A DNA stretch of 64,000 nt, taken from assembly GCF_001247745.1 (NCBI RefSeq), contig NZ_LAIR01000002.1, forward strand, positions 1,984,001-2,048,000. Direction: 5' to 3'. This DNA is from Luteipulveratus halotolerans (GTDB taxonomy: Bacteria > Actinomycetota > Actinomycetes > Actinomycetales > Dermatophilaceae). Positions 42,193 through 50,638 of the stretch are shown here, piece after piece; positions within the stretch are counted from its first letter, which is position 1, and the number at the start of each line of letters is the position of its first letter. The translations under genes and the position numbers were made by a program. The notes under the pieces were generated by a model. It had not been told where the DNA came from. It did no database searches and worked only from the letters and a program-made list of their open reading frames with translations.

Positions 42193-42669
42193 GTGAACGA
42201 CACCGATCTGCGCCACCTGCGCCGTTGCCTCGAGCTCGCCGCCGAAGCCCTGGAGCAGGGCAACGGGCCGTTCGGGTCCGTCCTCGTGGGCGAGGACGGC
42301 AGCGTGCTGCTGGAGGACCACAACCGCGAGGGCGACGGTGACGGCACGCGTCACCCCGAGCTCGAGATCGCTCGCTGGGCGGCCGCCCACCTGTCGCCGC
42401 CCGCACGAGCGGCGGCGACGGTCTACACCTCCGGCGAGCACTGCCCGATGTGCGCGGCTGCGCACGCGTGGGCGGGGCTCGGACGCATCGTCTTCGCGAG
42501 CTCGACCGCACAGCTGGTCGCCTGGCGTCGCGAGCTCGGCGCTCCGGCAGGGCCCGTACGACCGCTGCCCATCGCCGAGATCGCACCGGGCATCCCGGTC
42601 GAGGGACCGGTGCCAGGTCTGGACGACGAGGTGCACGCCCTGCACGTACGGGCGCACCAGCAGGGCTGA
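42193..42669 (+). CDS. Nucleoside/guanine deaminase-like zinc deaminase
   Basis: This 158-residue cytidine/deoxycytidylate deaminase-fold enzyme has the zinc and proton-shuttle motif HPELE and the second motif SGEHCPMCAAAHAWAGL. Its N-terminus (EALEQGNGPFGSVLVGEDGS) resembles guanine deaminases. The start is a GTG with CGAGGAGAGG upstream. A TAGCGT box (42154-42159) overlaps the end of the GNAT gene and could serve as its own promoter. Exact substrate unknown. Confidence 0.85.
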   Translation: MNDTDLRHLRRCLELAAEALEQGNGPFGSVLVGEDGSVLLEDHNREGDGDGTRHPELEIARWAAAHLSPPARAAATVYTSGEHCPMCAAAHAWAGLGRIVFASSTAQLVAWRRELGAPAGPVRPLPIAEIAPGIPVEGPVPGLDDEVHALHVRAHQQG

Positions 42670-42691
42670 CGGGCTCCGGCTGGCGCGGGCG

Positions 42692-43504
42692 TCAGCCGGT
42701 GGGTGCGGACCGGTCGACGGCTCCGCCGTAACGCCGGTCGCGCTCGGCGTAGATCTCGACGGCCTGCCACAGGTGACGGCGGTCGAAGTCGGGCCACAGC
42801 GTGTCGAGGAAGACCATCTCCGCGTAGGCCGACTGCCACAGCAGGAAGTTGCTGGTGCGCTGCTCCCCCGACGAACGGACGAACAGGTCGACGTCGGGCA
42901 TGTCGGGCCAGGTGAGGTTGCGCGCGATGGTGCGCTCGTCGATCTTGTCGGCCCGCAGCCTGCCGGCCTGCACCTGCTCGGCGATGCGTCGCGTCGCCTG
43001 GGCGATCTCGGCGCGCCCGCCGTAGTTGACGCACATCTGCAGCGTCAGACCGGTGTTGTCACGGGTCATCTCCTCGGCGCGCTGGAGCTCGCTCAGCACC
43101 GAGCGCCACAGCCGGGGCCGCTGGCCGGACCAACGGCAGCGGACGTTCCAGGAGTGCAGCAGGTCGACCCGGCGGCGGATGACGTCGCGGTTGAAGCCCA
43201 TCAGGAAGCGGACCTCATCGGGTGAGCGCTTCCAGTTCTCGGTGGAGAACATGTAGGCCGACAGGTTGGGTACGCCGAGGTCGATCGCCCCTGCGATCAC
43301 GTCGATCAGCTGGGCCTCGCCGGCCTCGTGACCCTTGGTGCGGGGCAGTCCGCGCTGGTTGGCCCAGCGGCCGTTGCCGTCCATGACCATCGCGATGTGC
43401 TGCGGCACCAGGTCGGCCGGGATCGCGGGCGGCTGTGCGCCGCTCGGGTGCGGCGGAGGCGACACGACCTCCGTGCGTGCGGGCGGCGTACGACGTGCTC
43501 TCAC
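42692..43504 (-). CDS. uppS: Isoprenyl transferase (undecaprenyl diphosphate synthase type)
   Basis: This 270-residue cis-prenyltransferase makes the polyprenyl carrier for cell-wall synthesis. Motifs are HIAMVMDGNGRWANQRGLPRTKGH (catalytic Asp and diphosphate binding), LSAYMFSTENWKRSPDEVRFLM, VNYGGRAEI, DLFVRSSGEQRTSNFLLWQSAYAEMVFLDTLWPDF. The GTG start overlaps the recO stop (GTGA). recO-uppS linkage is typical in actinobacteria. The first ~25 residues are Pro-rich and poorly conserved. Confidence 0.94.
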   Translation of the reverse strand: MRARRTPPARTEVVSPPPHPSGAQPPAIPADLVPQHIAMVMDGNGRWANQRGLPRTKGHEAGEAQLIDVIAGAIDLGVPNLSAYMFSTENWKRSPDEVRFLMGFNRDVIRRRVDLLHSWNVRCRWSGQRPRLWRSVLSELQRAEEMTRDNTGLTLQMCVNYGGRAEIAQATRRIAEQVQAGRLRADKIDERTIARNLTWPDMPDVDLFVRSSGEQRTSNFLLWQSAYAEMVFLDTLWPDFDRRHLWQAVEIYAERDRRYGGAVDRSAPTG

Positions 43505-44262
43505 CGGCCGGCTCCGGGCGCGACGGGGGTCTGCTGGGTGCGGTCCACGAGGCGCAAGGATCGCACACCGCGCTCCAGGTGCCACTGGACGTAGGCCGCG
43601 ACCAGACCGCTGGCCTCCTGCCGTGCCCGGTCGTCGCTCTCGTCCGCGACCGACCAGTCGCCGACGAGCAGTGCTGCGAGCAGCACGAACGTCTCGGGCC
43701 GTGGCGCCGCCGAGCCCGGTGGCCGGCACAGCGGGCAGACCGCGCCGCCACTGGCCAGGTTGAAACCGCGGTGCGGCCCGGGCGACCCGCAGCCGGCGCA
43801 CGCGTCGAACGTCGGCGCCCAGCCGGCGACCGCGACCGCGCGCACGAGGTAGGAGTCGAGCACCAGGCCGGGGTCGTGCTGCTGGCCGGCGAGCGCGCTC
43901 AGCCCGCCGGCGAGCAGGGTGAACTGGGCCTGGATCGGCTCGCGCTCCTCGGTGAGCCGCTCGGCCGTCTCGAGCATCGCGGTCGCGGCGGTCCAGGCGG
44001 AGTAGTCGCGCGAGATGTGCTCGCCGTACGGTGCCAGCGACTCGGCCTGCGTGACCGTGTCGAGGTTGCGACCCTCGTAGCACTGGACATCGACGACCAT
44101 GCCCGGCTCCAGGCGTGCGCCGAAGCGCGACTTCGTGCGCCGCACGCCCTTGGCGACCGCACGCACCTTGCCCTTGTTGCGGCCGAGGAGCGTGACGATG
44201 CGGTCGGCCTCACCCAGCTTGTGGGTGCGCAGCACGATCGCGGCGTCTCGGTAGAGGGACAT
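43501..44262 (-). CDS. recO: DNA repair protein RecO
   Basis: This 253-residue recombination mediator helps load RecA. It starts with the OB-fold part MSLYRDAAIVLRTHKLGEADRIVTLL and RAVAKGVRRTKSRFGARLEPG. A zinc finger is visible in CAGCGSPGPHRG ... CPLC. CAGAAT lies 7 nt before the ATG (leaderless type). Much longer open frame upstream is antisense to the oxidoreductase and is not part of it. Confidence 0.93.
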   Translation of the reverse strand: MSLYRDAAIVLRTHKLGEADRIVTLLGRNKGKVRAVAKGVRRTKSRFGARLEPGMVVDVQCYEGRNLDTVTQAESLAPYGEHISRDYSAWTAATAMLETAERLTEEREPIQAQFTLLAGGLSALAGQQHDPGLVLDSYLVRAVAVAGWAPTFDACAGCGSPGPHRGFNLASGGAVCPLCRPPGSAAPRPETFVLLAALLVGDWSVADESDDRARQEASGLVAAYVQWHLERGVRSLRLVDRTQQTPVAPGAGR

Positions 44263-44318
44263 CCCGACCATTCTGCGCCACCGCACCGACACCGCCGCCC
44301 CTGACACGCGCCGCGGCC

Positions 44319-44324
44319 TACTCT
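44319..44324 (+). promoter_or_regulatory. -10 hexamer TACTCT for the FAD oxidoreductase
   Basis: TACTCT ends 7 nt before the ATG at 44332; no ribosome binding site is seen (leaderless type). Confidence 0.4.
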
Positions 44325-44331
44325 CGGCGCC

Positions 44332-45900
44332 ATGGCAACGGGCACACGCGCGTACGACGTCGTCATCGTGGGCGGCGGGCACAACGGTCTGACGGCGGCC
44401 GCCTACCTGGCGCGGGCCGGGCGGTCGGTGCTGCTGCTGGAGCGGCAGGACCACCTCGGTGGGGCAGCCGTCTCGGCAGAGGCGTTCGAGGGCATGGGTG
44501 CGCGTCTGTCGCGCTACTCCTACCTGGTGAGCCTGCTCCCCCAGCAGATCGTGGACGACCTCGGGCTCGACGTGACGCTGCGCCGCCGCCGCTACGCGTC
44601 GTACACGCCGCGCCCCGGCTCCGACGTCGGCCTCCTCGTCGACAACGGCGACCTGGCCGCGACCGAGGCGTCCTTCCGGGCGGTGGGCGCAGGTCGGGAC
44701 GCGGCCGGGTTCGCCCGGTTCTCCGAGCGGACCGGGCGTCTCGCCGAGGCGATCTGGCCGACCGTGACCGAGCCGCTGCTCACACGTGCACAGATGCGCG
44801 CCCGCCTCGGCGACGACGCGCTGTGGCACGAGCTCGTCGAGCAGCCACTGGGTGAGGTGATCGAGTCGTCCCTGACCGACGACCTCGTGCGTGGGGTCGC
44901 GCTCACCGACGGCCTGATCAGCACGTTCGCGCGCGCCCACCAGGAGGACCTCCAGCAGAACATCTGCTTCCTCTACCACGTGATCGGCGGCGGCACCGGG
45001 GCGTGGGACGTGCCCGTAGGAGGCATGGGCGAGGTGTCCGGCGCCCTCGAGCGCGCGGCGCGCACCGCCGGCGCCGAGCTGCGTACGGGCACCGCGGTCA
45101 CCTCGATCGACGCGGACGGGGTCGTGTCGTACGAGGACGGTGACGGCACGCACGAGGTGCGCGGCGCATACGTGCTGTGCGGTGCCGCACCGAGCGTGCT
45201 CGCCGACCTGACGGGTACGCCGGCCACTGCACCGGCCGCGGAGGGCGCTCAGGTCAAGGTCAACCTGCTCCTGTCGCGACTCCCTCGGCTGCGCGAGTCC
45301 GGTGTCGACCCGGCGGCGGCGTTCGGCGGTACCTTCCACATCAACGAGCTCTACTCGCAGCTCGAATCTGCTTACAACACAGCGGTTTCCGGAGACGTGC
45401 CGTCGCCGATGCCGGCCGAGATCTACTGTCACTCGCTCACCGACCCGTCCATCCTGTCGCCGTCGCTGCGCGAGTCCGGAGCGCACACGCTCACGGTCTT
45501 CTCGCTGCAGACGCCGCACCGCCTCATCGACGCCGGCCGCCATGACGAGCAGCGCGCCGAGCTGCAGCGCGCGGTGCTCGACTCGCTGTCGTCGGTGCTC
45601 GCCGAACCCGTCGACGACGTCGTCCTGCGTCGTCCCGACGGCTCGCCGTGCGTCGAGACGAAGACCACGCTCGACCTCGAGCGCACCCTGGCGATGCCCG
45701 GCGGCAGCATCTTCCACGGGCCGCTGTCGTGGCCGTTCGTCGAGGACGACGAGCCGCTCGCGACTCCCGCGCAGCGCTGGGGCGTGGCGACGGCGTACGA
45801 CCGGGTCCTGCTGTGCGGCGCCGGCAGCCGGCGCGGTGGCGGCGTCAGTGGGCTCGGTGGCTACCACGCCGCGCGGGCCGTGCTGGAGGCCTCGACATGA
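44332..45900 (+). CDS. FAD-dependent oxidoreductase, phytoene desaturase/PYROXD2-like
   Basis: This 522-residue flavoprotein begins with the dinucleotide-binding fold YDVVIVGGGHNGLTAAAYLARAGRSVLLLERQDHLGG. It continues with YSYLVSLLPQQIVDDLGL, the conserved Gly-rich YHVIGGGTGAWDVPVGGMGEV, and the C-terminal FAD motif LLCGAGSRRGGGVSGLGGYHAARAVLE. It belongs with phytoene-desaturase-like proteins of unknown substrate; no carotenoid genes are nearby. Immediately after the stop comes the SOS box of alkB. Confidence 0.87.
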   Translation: MATGTRAYDVVIVGGGHNGLTAAAYLARAGRSVLLLERQDHLGGAAVSAEAFEGMGARLSRYSYLVSLLPQQIVDDLGLDVTLRRRRYASYTPRPGSDVGLLVDNGDLAATEASFRAVGAGRDAAGFARFSERTGRLAEAIWPTVTEPLLTRAQMRARLGDDALWHELVEQPLGEVIESSLTDDLVRGVALTDGLISTFARAHQEDLQQNICFLYHVIGGGTGAWDVPVGGMGEVSGALERAARTAGAELRTGTAVTSIDADGVVSYEDGDGTHEVRGAYVLCGAAPSVLADLTGTPATAPAAEGAQVKVNLLLSRLPRLRESGVDPAAAFGGTFHINELYSQLESAYNTAVSGDVPSPMPAEIYCHSLTDPSILSPSLRESGAHTLTVFSLQTPHRLIDAGRHDEQRAELQRAVLDSLSSVLAEPVDDVVLRRPDGSPCVETKTTLDLERTLAMPGGSIFHGPLSWPFVEDDEPLATPAQRWGVATAYDRVLLCGAGSRRGGGVSGLGGYHAARAVLEAST

Positions 45901-45901
45901 T

Positions 45902-45915
45902 CGAACACATGTTCT
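45902..45915. promoter_or_regulatory. LexA (SOS) box upstream of alkB
   Basis: CGAACACATGTTCT contains GAAC-N4-GTTC, the actinobacterial/Gram-positive LexA consensus. It abuts the TAGTCT -10 box (45915-45920), so bound LexA would block transcription of the downstream alkB gene. Confidence 0.75.
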
Positions 45916-45927
45916 AGTCTCGTCGGC

Positions 45928-46575
45928 ATGCACCAGCCGGCGGCCCTGCAGGGCTCACTCCTCGACCAGGTCGACGACGTGGGACTGCGCCCGCTTGCTG
46001 GTGCTGTTCGCCGTACGCCGCTCACCCGCGGCGCCTGGGTCGACCTGCGGCCCGGGTGGCTCACCGGCTCCGACGAGCTGTTCACCCGGCTGACCCTCGG
46101 GGGGTCAGCCGGTGTCGAGTGGCGCGGCGAGCGCCGGTGGATGTACGACCGCGAGGTCGCCACTCCCCGGCTGCTGCGGTTCTACGGCGAGCACGAGCGC
46201 TGGCCCGACCCTGTCGTCGAGCAGGCCCGCGACGCGCTGTCGTCGTACTACGCCAACGAGCTCGGCGAGCCGTTTCGCACGGCCGGCATGTGCCTCTACC
46301 GCGACGGGCGCGACTCGGTGGCCTGGCACGGCGACCGCGAGGGCCGGGGCAGCACACACGACACGATGGTGGCCATCATCTCGATCGGCTCACCTCGCAC
46401 GCTCGCACTGCGCCCGCAGGGTGGCGGCGAGTCCGTGCGGTTCGTCCTCGGCCACGGCGACCTGGTCGTCATGGGCGGTTCGTGCCAACGCACCTGGGAG
46501 CACGCGATCCCCAAGACCAACAAGCCCGTCGGCCCGCGCATCAGCATCCAGCTGCGCCCTCGCGGTGTCCGCTGA
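45928..46575 (+). CDS. alkB: AlkB-type alpha-ketoglutarate-dependent DNA repair dioxygenase
   Basis: This 215-residue Fe(II)/2-oxoglutarate dioxygenase removes alkyl groups from N1-A/N3-C in DNA. Iron ligands are His134 and Asp136 in AWHGDREG and His192 in TWEHAIPK; Arg204 in GPRISIQLR binds 2-oxoglutarate. The family YRDG/DSVAWHGD block is complete. TAGTCT ends 7 nt before the ATG (leaderless), and the LexA box overlaps it, so expression should rise in the SOS response. Confidence 0.92.
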   Translation: MHQPAALQGSLLDQVDDVGLRPLAGAVRRTPLTRGAWVDLRPGWLTGSDELFTRLTLGGSAGVEWRGERRWMYDREVATPRLLRFYGEHERWPDPVVEQARDALSSYYANELGEPFRTAGMCLYRDGRDSVAWHGDREGRGSTHDTMVAIISIGSPRTLALRPQGGGESVRFVLGHGDLVVMGGSCQRTWEHAIPKTNKPVGPRISIQLRPRGVR

Positions 46576-46646
46576 GCGGTCTCGGTGGGTGATCGGTCGC
46601 CGCGCCGGTTCGTGCCGAGCTCGGCTGGCAGATACGGTGCCTGACC

Positions 46647-47456
46647 ATGACTGAAGAGCTGCCCTACCTGGAGCACCTGGCTCGGGAGTCCGTCCGGTTC
46701 AGCGACGCGATCCGTCTCGCGCCGCGTGATGCGGAGGTCCCGAGCTGCCCCGGTTGGCAGACCGACGACCTGCTGTGGCACCTCGGCGAGGTGCAGTGGT
46801 TCTGGGGCTCGATCCTCAGTGAGGACCTGCGCACGGTTGAGGCGATCGAGGCCCTGCCCGACCCCGAGAAGCCCACCGACCACGCCGGCCTGCTGCGCTT
46901 CTTCGACCGCTGGAGCCCGCACCTGTGCGAGTCGGCGGCAGCCGCCGACCCGAGCGAGCCTCGCTGGATGTGGGTCTCAGACCCTGCTCTGCACAACGTC
47001 GCCTACATCCGTCGTCGCCAGGCCCACGAGGCCCTCATCCACCGCATCGACGCCGAGCTGACCGCGGGCACCGACCGCGCGCCGATCGACACCGAGCTCG
47101 CCGCTGACGGCGTCGACGAGGTGCTGCGCATCATGCACGGCGGCCACCCCGAGTGGGGCACGTTCGCGGTCGGTGAGCACACCGCTCGCTTCCGGGCCAC
47201 CGACACCGGGCAGGAGTGGGTCGTGGCGATCGGGCGGTTCACCGGCACCCCGCCGTGGGGCGGCGAGCCCGTGACCGACTACCGCTTCCAGTGCGCGGCC
47301 GACTCCACCGGGCCGGCCGGCGTCACCATCAGCGCCAAGGCGACCGATCTCGACCTGTGGCTGTGGGGCCGCCCCACTTCCGAGCAGGTCGAGACCGACG
47401 GCAACGCCGCCGCCCTCGCGGCTGTGCACGCGGTCGTCGAGCGCGGCATCAGCTGA
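46647..47456 (+). CDS. Maleylpyruvate isomerase-family (mycothiol-dependent DinB-fold) protein
   Basis: This 269-residue protein has the actinobacterial MDMPI N-terminal domain: TEELPYLEHLARESVRFSDAI, VPSCPGWQTDDLLWHLGEVQWFWG, RRQAHEALIHRIDAEL with the metal-binding His residues (WHLGEV; HEALIHR). The C-terminal domain has DLWLWGRPT. Family members act with mycothiol, but many have unknown substrates. TACGGT ends 8 nt before the ATG. Confidence 0.85.
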   Translation: MTEELPYLEHLARESVRFSDAIRLAPRDAEVPSCPGWQTDDLLWHLGEVQWFWGSILSEDLRTVEAIEALPDPEKPTDHAGLLRFFDRWSPHLCESAAAADPSEPRWMWVSDPALHNVAYIRRRQAHEALIHRIDAELTAGTDRAPIDTELAADGVDEVLRIMHGGHPEWGTFAVGEHTARFRATDTGQEWVVAIGRFTGTPPWGGEPVTDYRFQCAADSTGPAGVTISAKATDLDLWLWGRPTSEQVETDGNAAALAAVHAVVERGIS

Positions 47457-47459
47457 GGC

Positions 47460-48452
47460 TCAGTCCTCGTCGTACGCCGCCAGCATCCGGTCAGCGGCAG
47501 CGACGGCGGACAGGCCGCCGGACAGCACCTGCGAGCGCAGGTCGGGCGTGACCCGGCGTACTCCGGCTGATGTACGCCAGCGCTGCGCGAGCTCGTCGCG
47601 CACCAGCAGACCTGCGAGCTCCCACTGCTGACAAGCACGCTTGGCTGCGAGGCCGTCCTCGCCGTACGACTCACGTTGCGCAATGACCTTGTCCCAGACC
47701 CCGCCGATACCCTCACCGGTCAGGCCCGAGACCGTGAGCACCGGTGGTACCCAACGACTTCCACGCGGATAGACCAGCCGGATCGCACCGGCGAGCTCTT
47801 TGGCCGCCGCCGTCGCCTGGTCGACGAACTCACCGTCGGCCTTGTTGACCGCGATGACGTCGGCGATCTCGAGCACGCCCTTCTTGATGCCCTGCAGCTG
47901 GTCACCCGAACGGGCCAGACCGAGCAGCAGGAACGTGTCGACCATCTCGGCGACGGCGGTCTCGGACTGCCCCACACCGACCGTCTCGACGAGCACGACG
48001 TCGTAGCCCGCGGCCTCCAGCAGCGGGATGGTCTGAGCGGTGGCGCGGGCCACTCCCCCGAGCGTGCCCGCCGTCGGCGACGGCCGGACGTACGCATCGG
48101 CGTGCGCGGCGAGCCCGGGCATGCGCGTCTTGTCGCCGAGCACCGACCCGCCCGTGCGGGTGCTGGACGGGTCGACCGCGAGCACACCGACGCGCAGACC
48201 ACGTGAGACCAGCAGCGAGCCCAACGCCTCGATGAACGTCGACTTGCCCACGCCCGGCGTACCCGAGATCCCGAGCCGGACCGTGCCGCCCGTCGGCCCG
48301 GCGGCGAGCTCGGCGAGCAGGTCACGGGCAGCCGCGCGGTGATCGGGGCGCGTCGACTCCAGCAGCGTGATCGCGCGTGACAGCCGAGACCGGTCCCGTG
48401 CGCGTACGCCGTCGACCAGCGCCTCGACGTCGATCGGCCGCGCCGGGCTCAC
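47460..48452 (-). CDS. meaB: Methylmalonyl-CoA mutase-associated GTPase
   Basis: This 330-residue G3E-family GTPase protects and reloads methylmalonyl-CoA mutase with its B12 cofactor. Motifs are LGISGTPGVGKSTFIEAL (Walker A), LAVDPSSTRTGGSVLGDKTRM, LVETVGVGQSE and NKADG. The GTG start overlaps the stop of the mutase large subunit (GTGA), so the chaperone is made with the enzyme. Confidence 0.94.
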   Translation of the reverse strand: MSPARPIDVEALVDGVRARDRSRLSRAITLLESTRPDHRAAARDLLAELAAGPTGGTVRLGISGTPGVGKSTFIEALGSLLVSRGLRVGVLAVDPSSTRTGGSVLGDKTRMPGLAAHADAYVRPSPTAGTLGGVARATAQTIPLLEAAGYDVVLVETVGVGQSETAVAEMVDTFLLLGLARSGDQLQGIKKGVLEIADVIAVNKADGEFVDQATAAAKELAGAIRLVYPRGSRWVPPVLTVSGLTGEGIGGVWDKVIAQRESYGEDGLAAKRACQQWELAGLLVRDELAQRWRTSAGVRRVTPDLRSQVLSGGLSAVAAADRMLAAYDED

Positions 48453-50638
48453 TCGTCGTGCCCGTGGGCCGCGGACAGGTCGCGCAGCAGTGTCAGCGCC
48501 GACTCGGCGATGACCGTGCCGGGCGGGAACACCGCGGCAGCGCCCATCTCCTTGAGCACCGGCACGTCGGCGGGTGGGATGACGCCGCCCACGACGACCA
48601 TGATGTCCGGACGACCGGCGGCGGCGAGCGCGTCACGCAGCGCGGGCACGAGCGTCAGGTGACCGGCCGCGAGTGAGTTGACGCCGACGACGTGCACGTC
48701 GTTGTCCACCGCCTGCTGGGCGACCTCCTCGGGCGTCGCGAACAGCGGGCCCACGTCGACGTCGAAGCCGAGGTCGGCGAACGCGGTGACGATCACCTTC
48801 TGCCCGCGGTCGTGACCGTCCTGGCCCATCTTCGCGACCAGGATGCGCGGCCGACGTCCCTCGGCCTCGGCGAACGCGTCCGTGGCGTCGAGCACCTGCT
48901 GCATGGTGTCGTCGCCGCCGGACTCACGGGCCTCGTCGCGGTACACACCCGAGATCGTACGGATCGTCGCCGTGTGGCGGCCGTAGACCTTCTCAAGGGC
49001 GTCGGAGATCTCGCCGACCGTGGCATGTGCGCGGGCCGCGTCGACGGCGCGGGCGAGCAGGTTGTCGCTGAGATCGCCTGGTGTGCGGGCGGACTCGCCG
49101 GCGGCGCGCGTCAGGGCGTCGAGCGCGGACTGCACCTGCGCCGAGTCGCGCTCACGTCGCAGCCGCTCGAGCTTGGCGATCTGCTGCGAGCGCACCGAGG
49201 CGTTGTCGACCTTGAGCACCTCGATCTCGTCGGCCTCGGCGACGCGGTACTTGTTGACGCCGACGACGACCTGCGCGCCGGAGTCGATGCGCGCCTGCGT
49301 GCGGGCGGCGGCCTCCTCGATGCGCATCTTGGGGATGCCGGCCTCGATCGCCTTGGCCATGCCCCCCGCCTGCTCGACCTCCTGGATGTGCGCCCAGGCG
49401 CGGTCGGCGAGCTCGTGCGTCAGGCGCTCGACGTAGTAGGAGCCACCCCACGGGTCGATCATCTGCGTCGTGTCGCTCTCGTGCTGCAGCACCAGCTGGG
49501 TGTTGCGGGCGATGCGGGCCGAGAAGTCGGTCGGCAGGGCGATGGCCTCGTCGAGGGCGTTGGTGTGCAGCGACTGGGTGTGACCCTGCGTGGCCGCCAT
49601 CGCCTCGATGCACGTGCGGGCGACGTTGTTGAACGGGTCCTGCGCCGTGAGCGACCAGCCGGAGGTCTGCGAGTGCGTCCGCAGCGACCGCGACTTGGGG
49701 TTGGTCGCACCGAGCTCGCGGGTCACCCGGGCCCACAGGGCTCGTCCGGCGCGCAGCTTGGCGACCTCCATGAAGAAGTTCATGCCGATCGCCCAGAAGA
49801 AGGACAACCGGGGTGCGAACGCGTCGATGTCGAGCCCGGCCTCCTTGCCGGCCCGCAGGTATTCCATGCCGTCGGCGAGGGTGTAGGCCAGCTCGAGGTC
49901 GGCCGTCGCCCCGGCCTCCTGGATGTGGTAGCCGGAGATCGAGATCGAGTTGAAGCGCGGCATCTGCGCAGCGGTGAACTCGAAGATGTCGGAGATGATC
50001 CGCATCGACGGCGTCGGCGGGTAGATGTAGGTGTTGCGGACCATGAACTCCTTGAGGATGTCGTTCTGGATGGTCCCCGTGAGCTGCTCCGGCTTCACCC
50101 CCTGCTCCTCGGCGGCCACGACGTAGAGCGCGAGCACCGGCAGCACCGCGCCGTTCATGGTCATCGAGACGCTCATGCGGTCCAGCGGGATGCCGTCGAA
50201 CAGCTGACGCATGTCGAGGATCGAGTCGATCGCCACACCGGCCATGCCGACGTCGCCGGCCACGCGCGGGTGGTCGGAGTCGTAGCCGCGGTGGGTCGCC
50301 AGGTCGAACGCGACTGACAGCCCCTTCTGACCCGCCGCGAGGTTGCGCCGGTAGAACGCGTTGGACTCCTCGGCGGTGGAGAAGCCGGCGTACTGCCGGA
50401 CCGTCCACGGCTGCGTGGTGTACATCGCCGGGTACGGGCCACGCAGGAACGGGGGCTGCCCCGGGTAGGTGGTGAGCGCGTCGAGACCGTCGAGGTCGCG
50501 GGCGTCGTACGACGGCCGCACCGTGATGCCTTCGGGAGACTCCCAGCCACCCTCGGTCGTACCCGTGGTGTCGCCGCCGGCCCCAGCGCCCGTGGACGGA
50601 GTCCACTCGAGATCAGCAAAAGACTTGGGAATGCTCAT
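48449..50638 (-). CDS. mutB: Methylmalonyl-CoA mutase large (catalytic) subunit
   Basis: This 729-residue B12 enzyme interconverts methylmalonyl-CoA and succinyl-CoA. The N-terminal barrel has RGPYPAMYTTQPWTVRQYAGFS, LSVAFDLATHRGYDSDHPRV, SMTMNGAVLPVLALYV and NTYIYPPTPSMRIISDIFE. The C-terminal cobalamin-binding domain has the DxHxxG motif in AKMGQDGHDRGQKVI, then GVNSLAAGHLTLVPAL and VVGGVIPPADVPVL. It overlaps mutA by ATGA. Pathway: propionate, branched-chain and odd-chain breakdown. Confidence 0.96.
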   Translation of the reverse strand: MSIPKSFADLEWTPSTGAGAGGDTTGTTEGGWESPEGITVRPSYDARDLDGLDALTTYPGQPPFLRGPYPAMYTTQPWTVRQYAGFSTAEESNAFYRRNLAAGQKGLSVAFDLATHRGYDSDHPRVAGDVGMAGVAIDSILDMRQLFDGIPLDRMSVSMTMNGAVLPVLALYVVAAEEQGVKPEQLTGTIQNDILKEFMVRNTYIYPPTPSMRIISDIFEFTAAQMPRFNSISISGYHIQEAGATADLELAYTLADGMEYLRAGKEAGLDIDAFAPRLSFFWAIGMNFFMEVAKLRAGRALWARVTRELGATNPKSRSLRTHSQTSGWSLTAQDPFNNVARTCIEAMAATQGHTQSLHTNALDEAIALPTDFSARIARNTQLVLQHESDTTQMIDPWGGSYYVERLTHELADRAWAHIQEVEQAGGMAKAIEAGIPKMRIEEAAARTQARIDSGAQVVVGVNKYRVAEADEIEVLKVDNASVRSQQIAKLERLRRERDSAQVQSALDALTRAAGESARTPGDLSDNLLARAVDAARAHATVGEISDALEKVYGRHTATIRTISGVYRDEARESGGDDTMQQVLDATDAFAEAEGRRPRILVAKMGQDGHDRGQKVIVTAFADLGFDVDVGPLFATPEEVAQQAVDNDVHVVGVNSLAAGHLTLVPALRDALAAAGRPDIMVVVGGVIPPADVPVLKEMGAAAVFPPGTVIAESALTLLRDLSAAHGHDE

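Noticed and set aside
43501..45933. 810-codon minus-strand frame that includes recO
   Set aside because: Only the last 253 codons are RecO; the upstream part is antisense to the FAD oxidoreductase.
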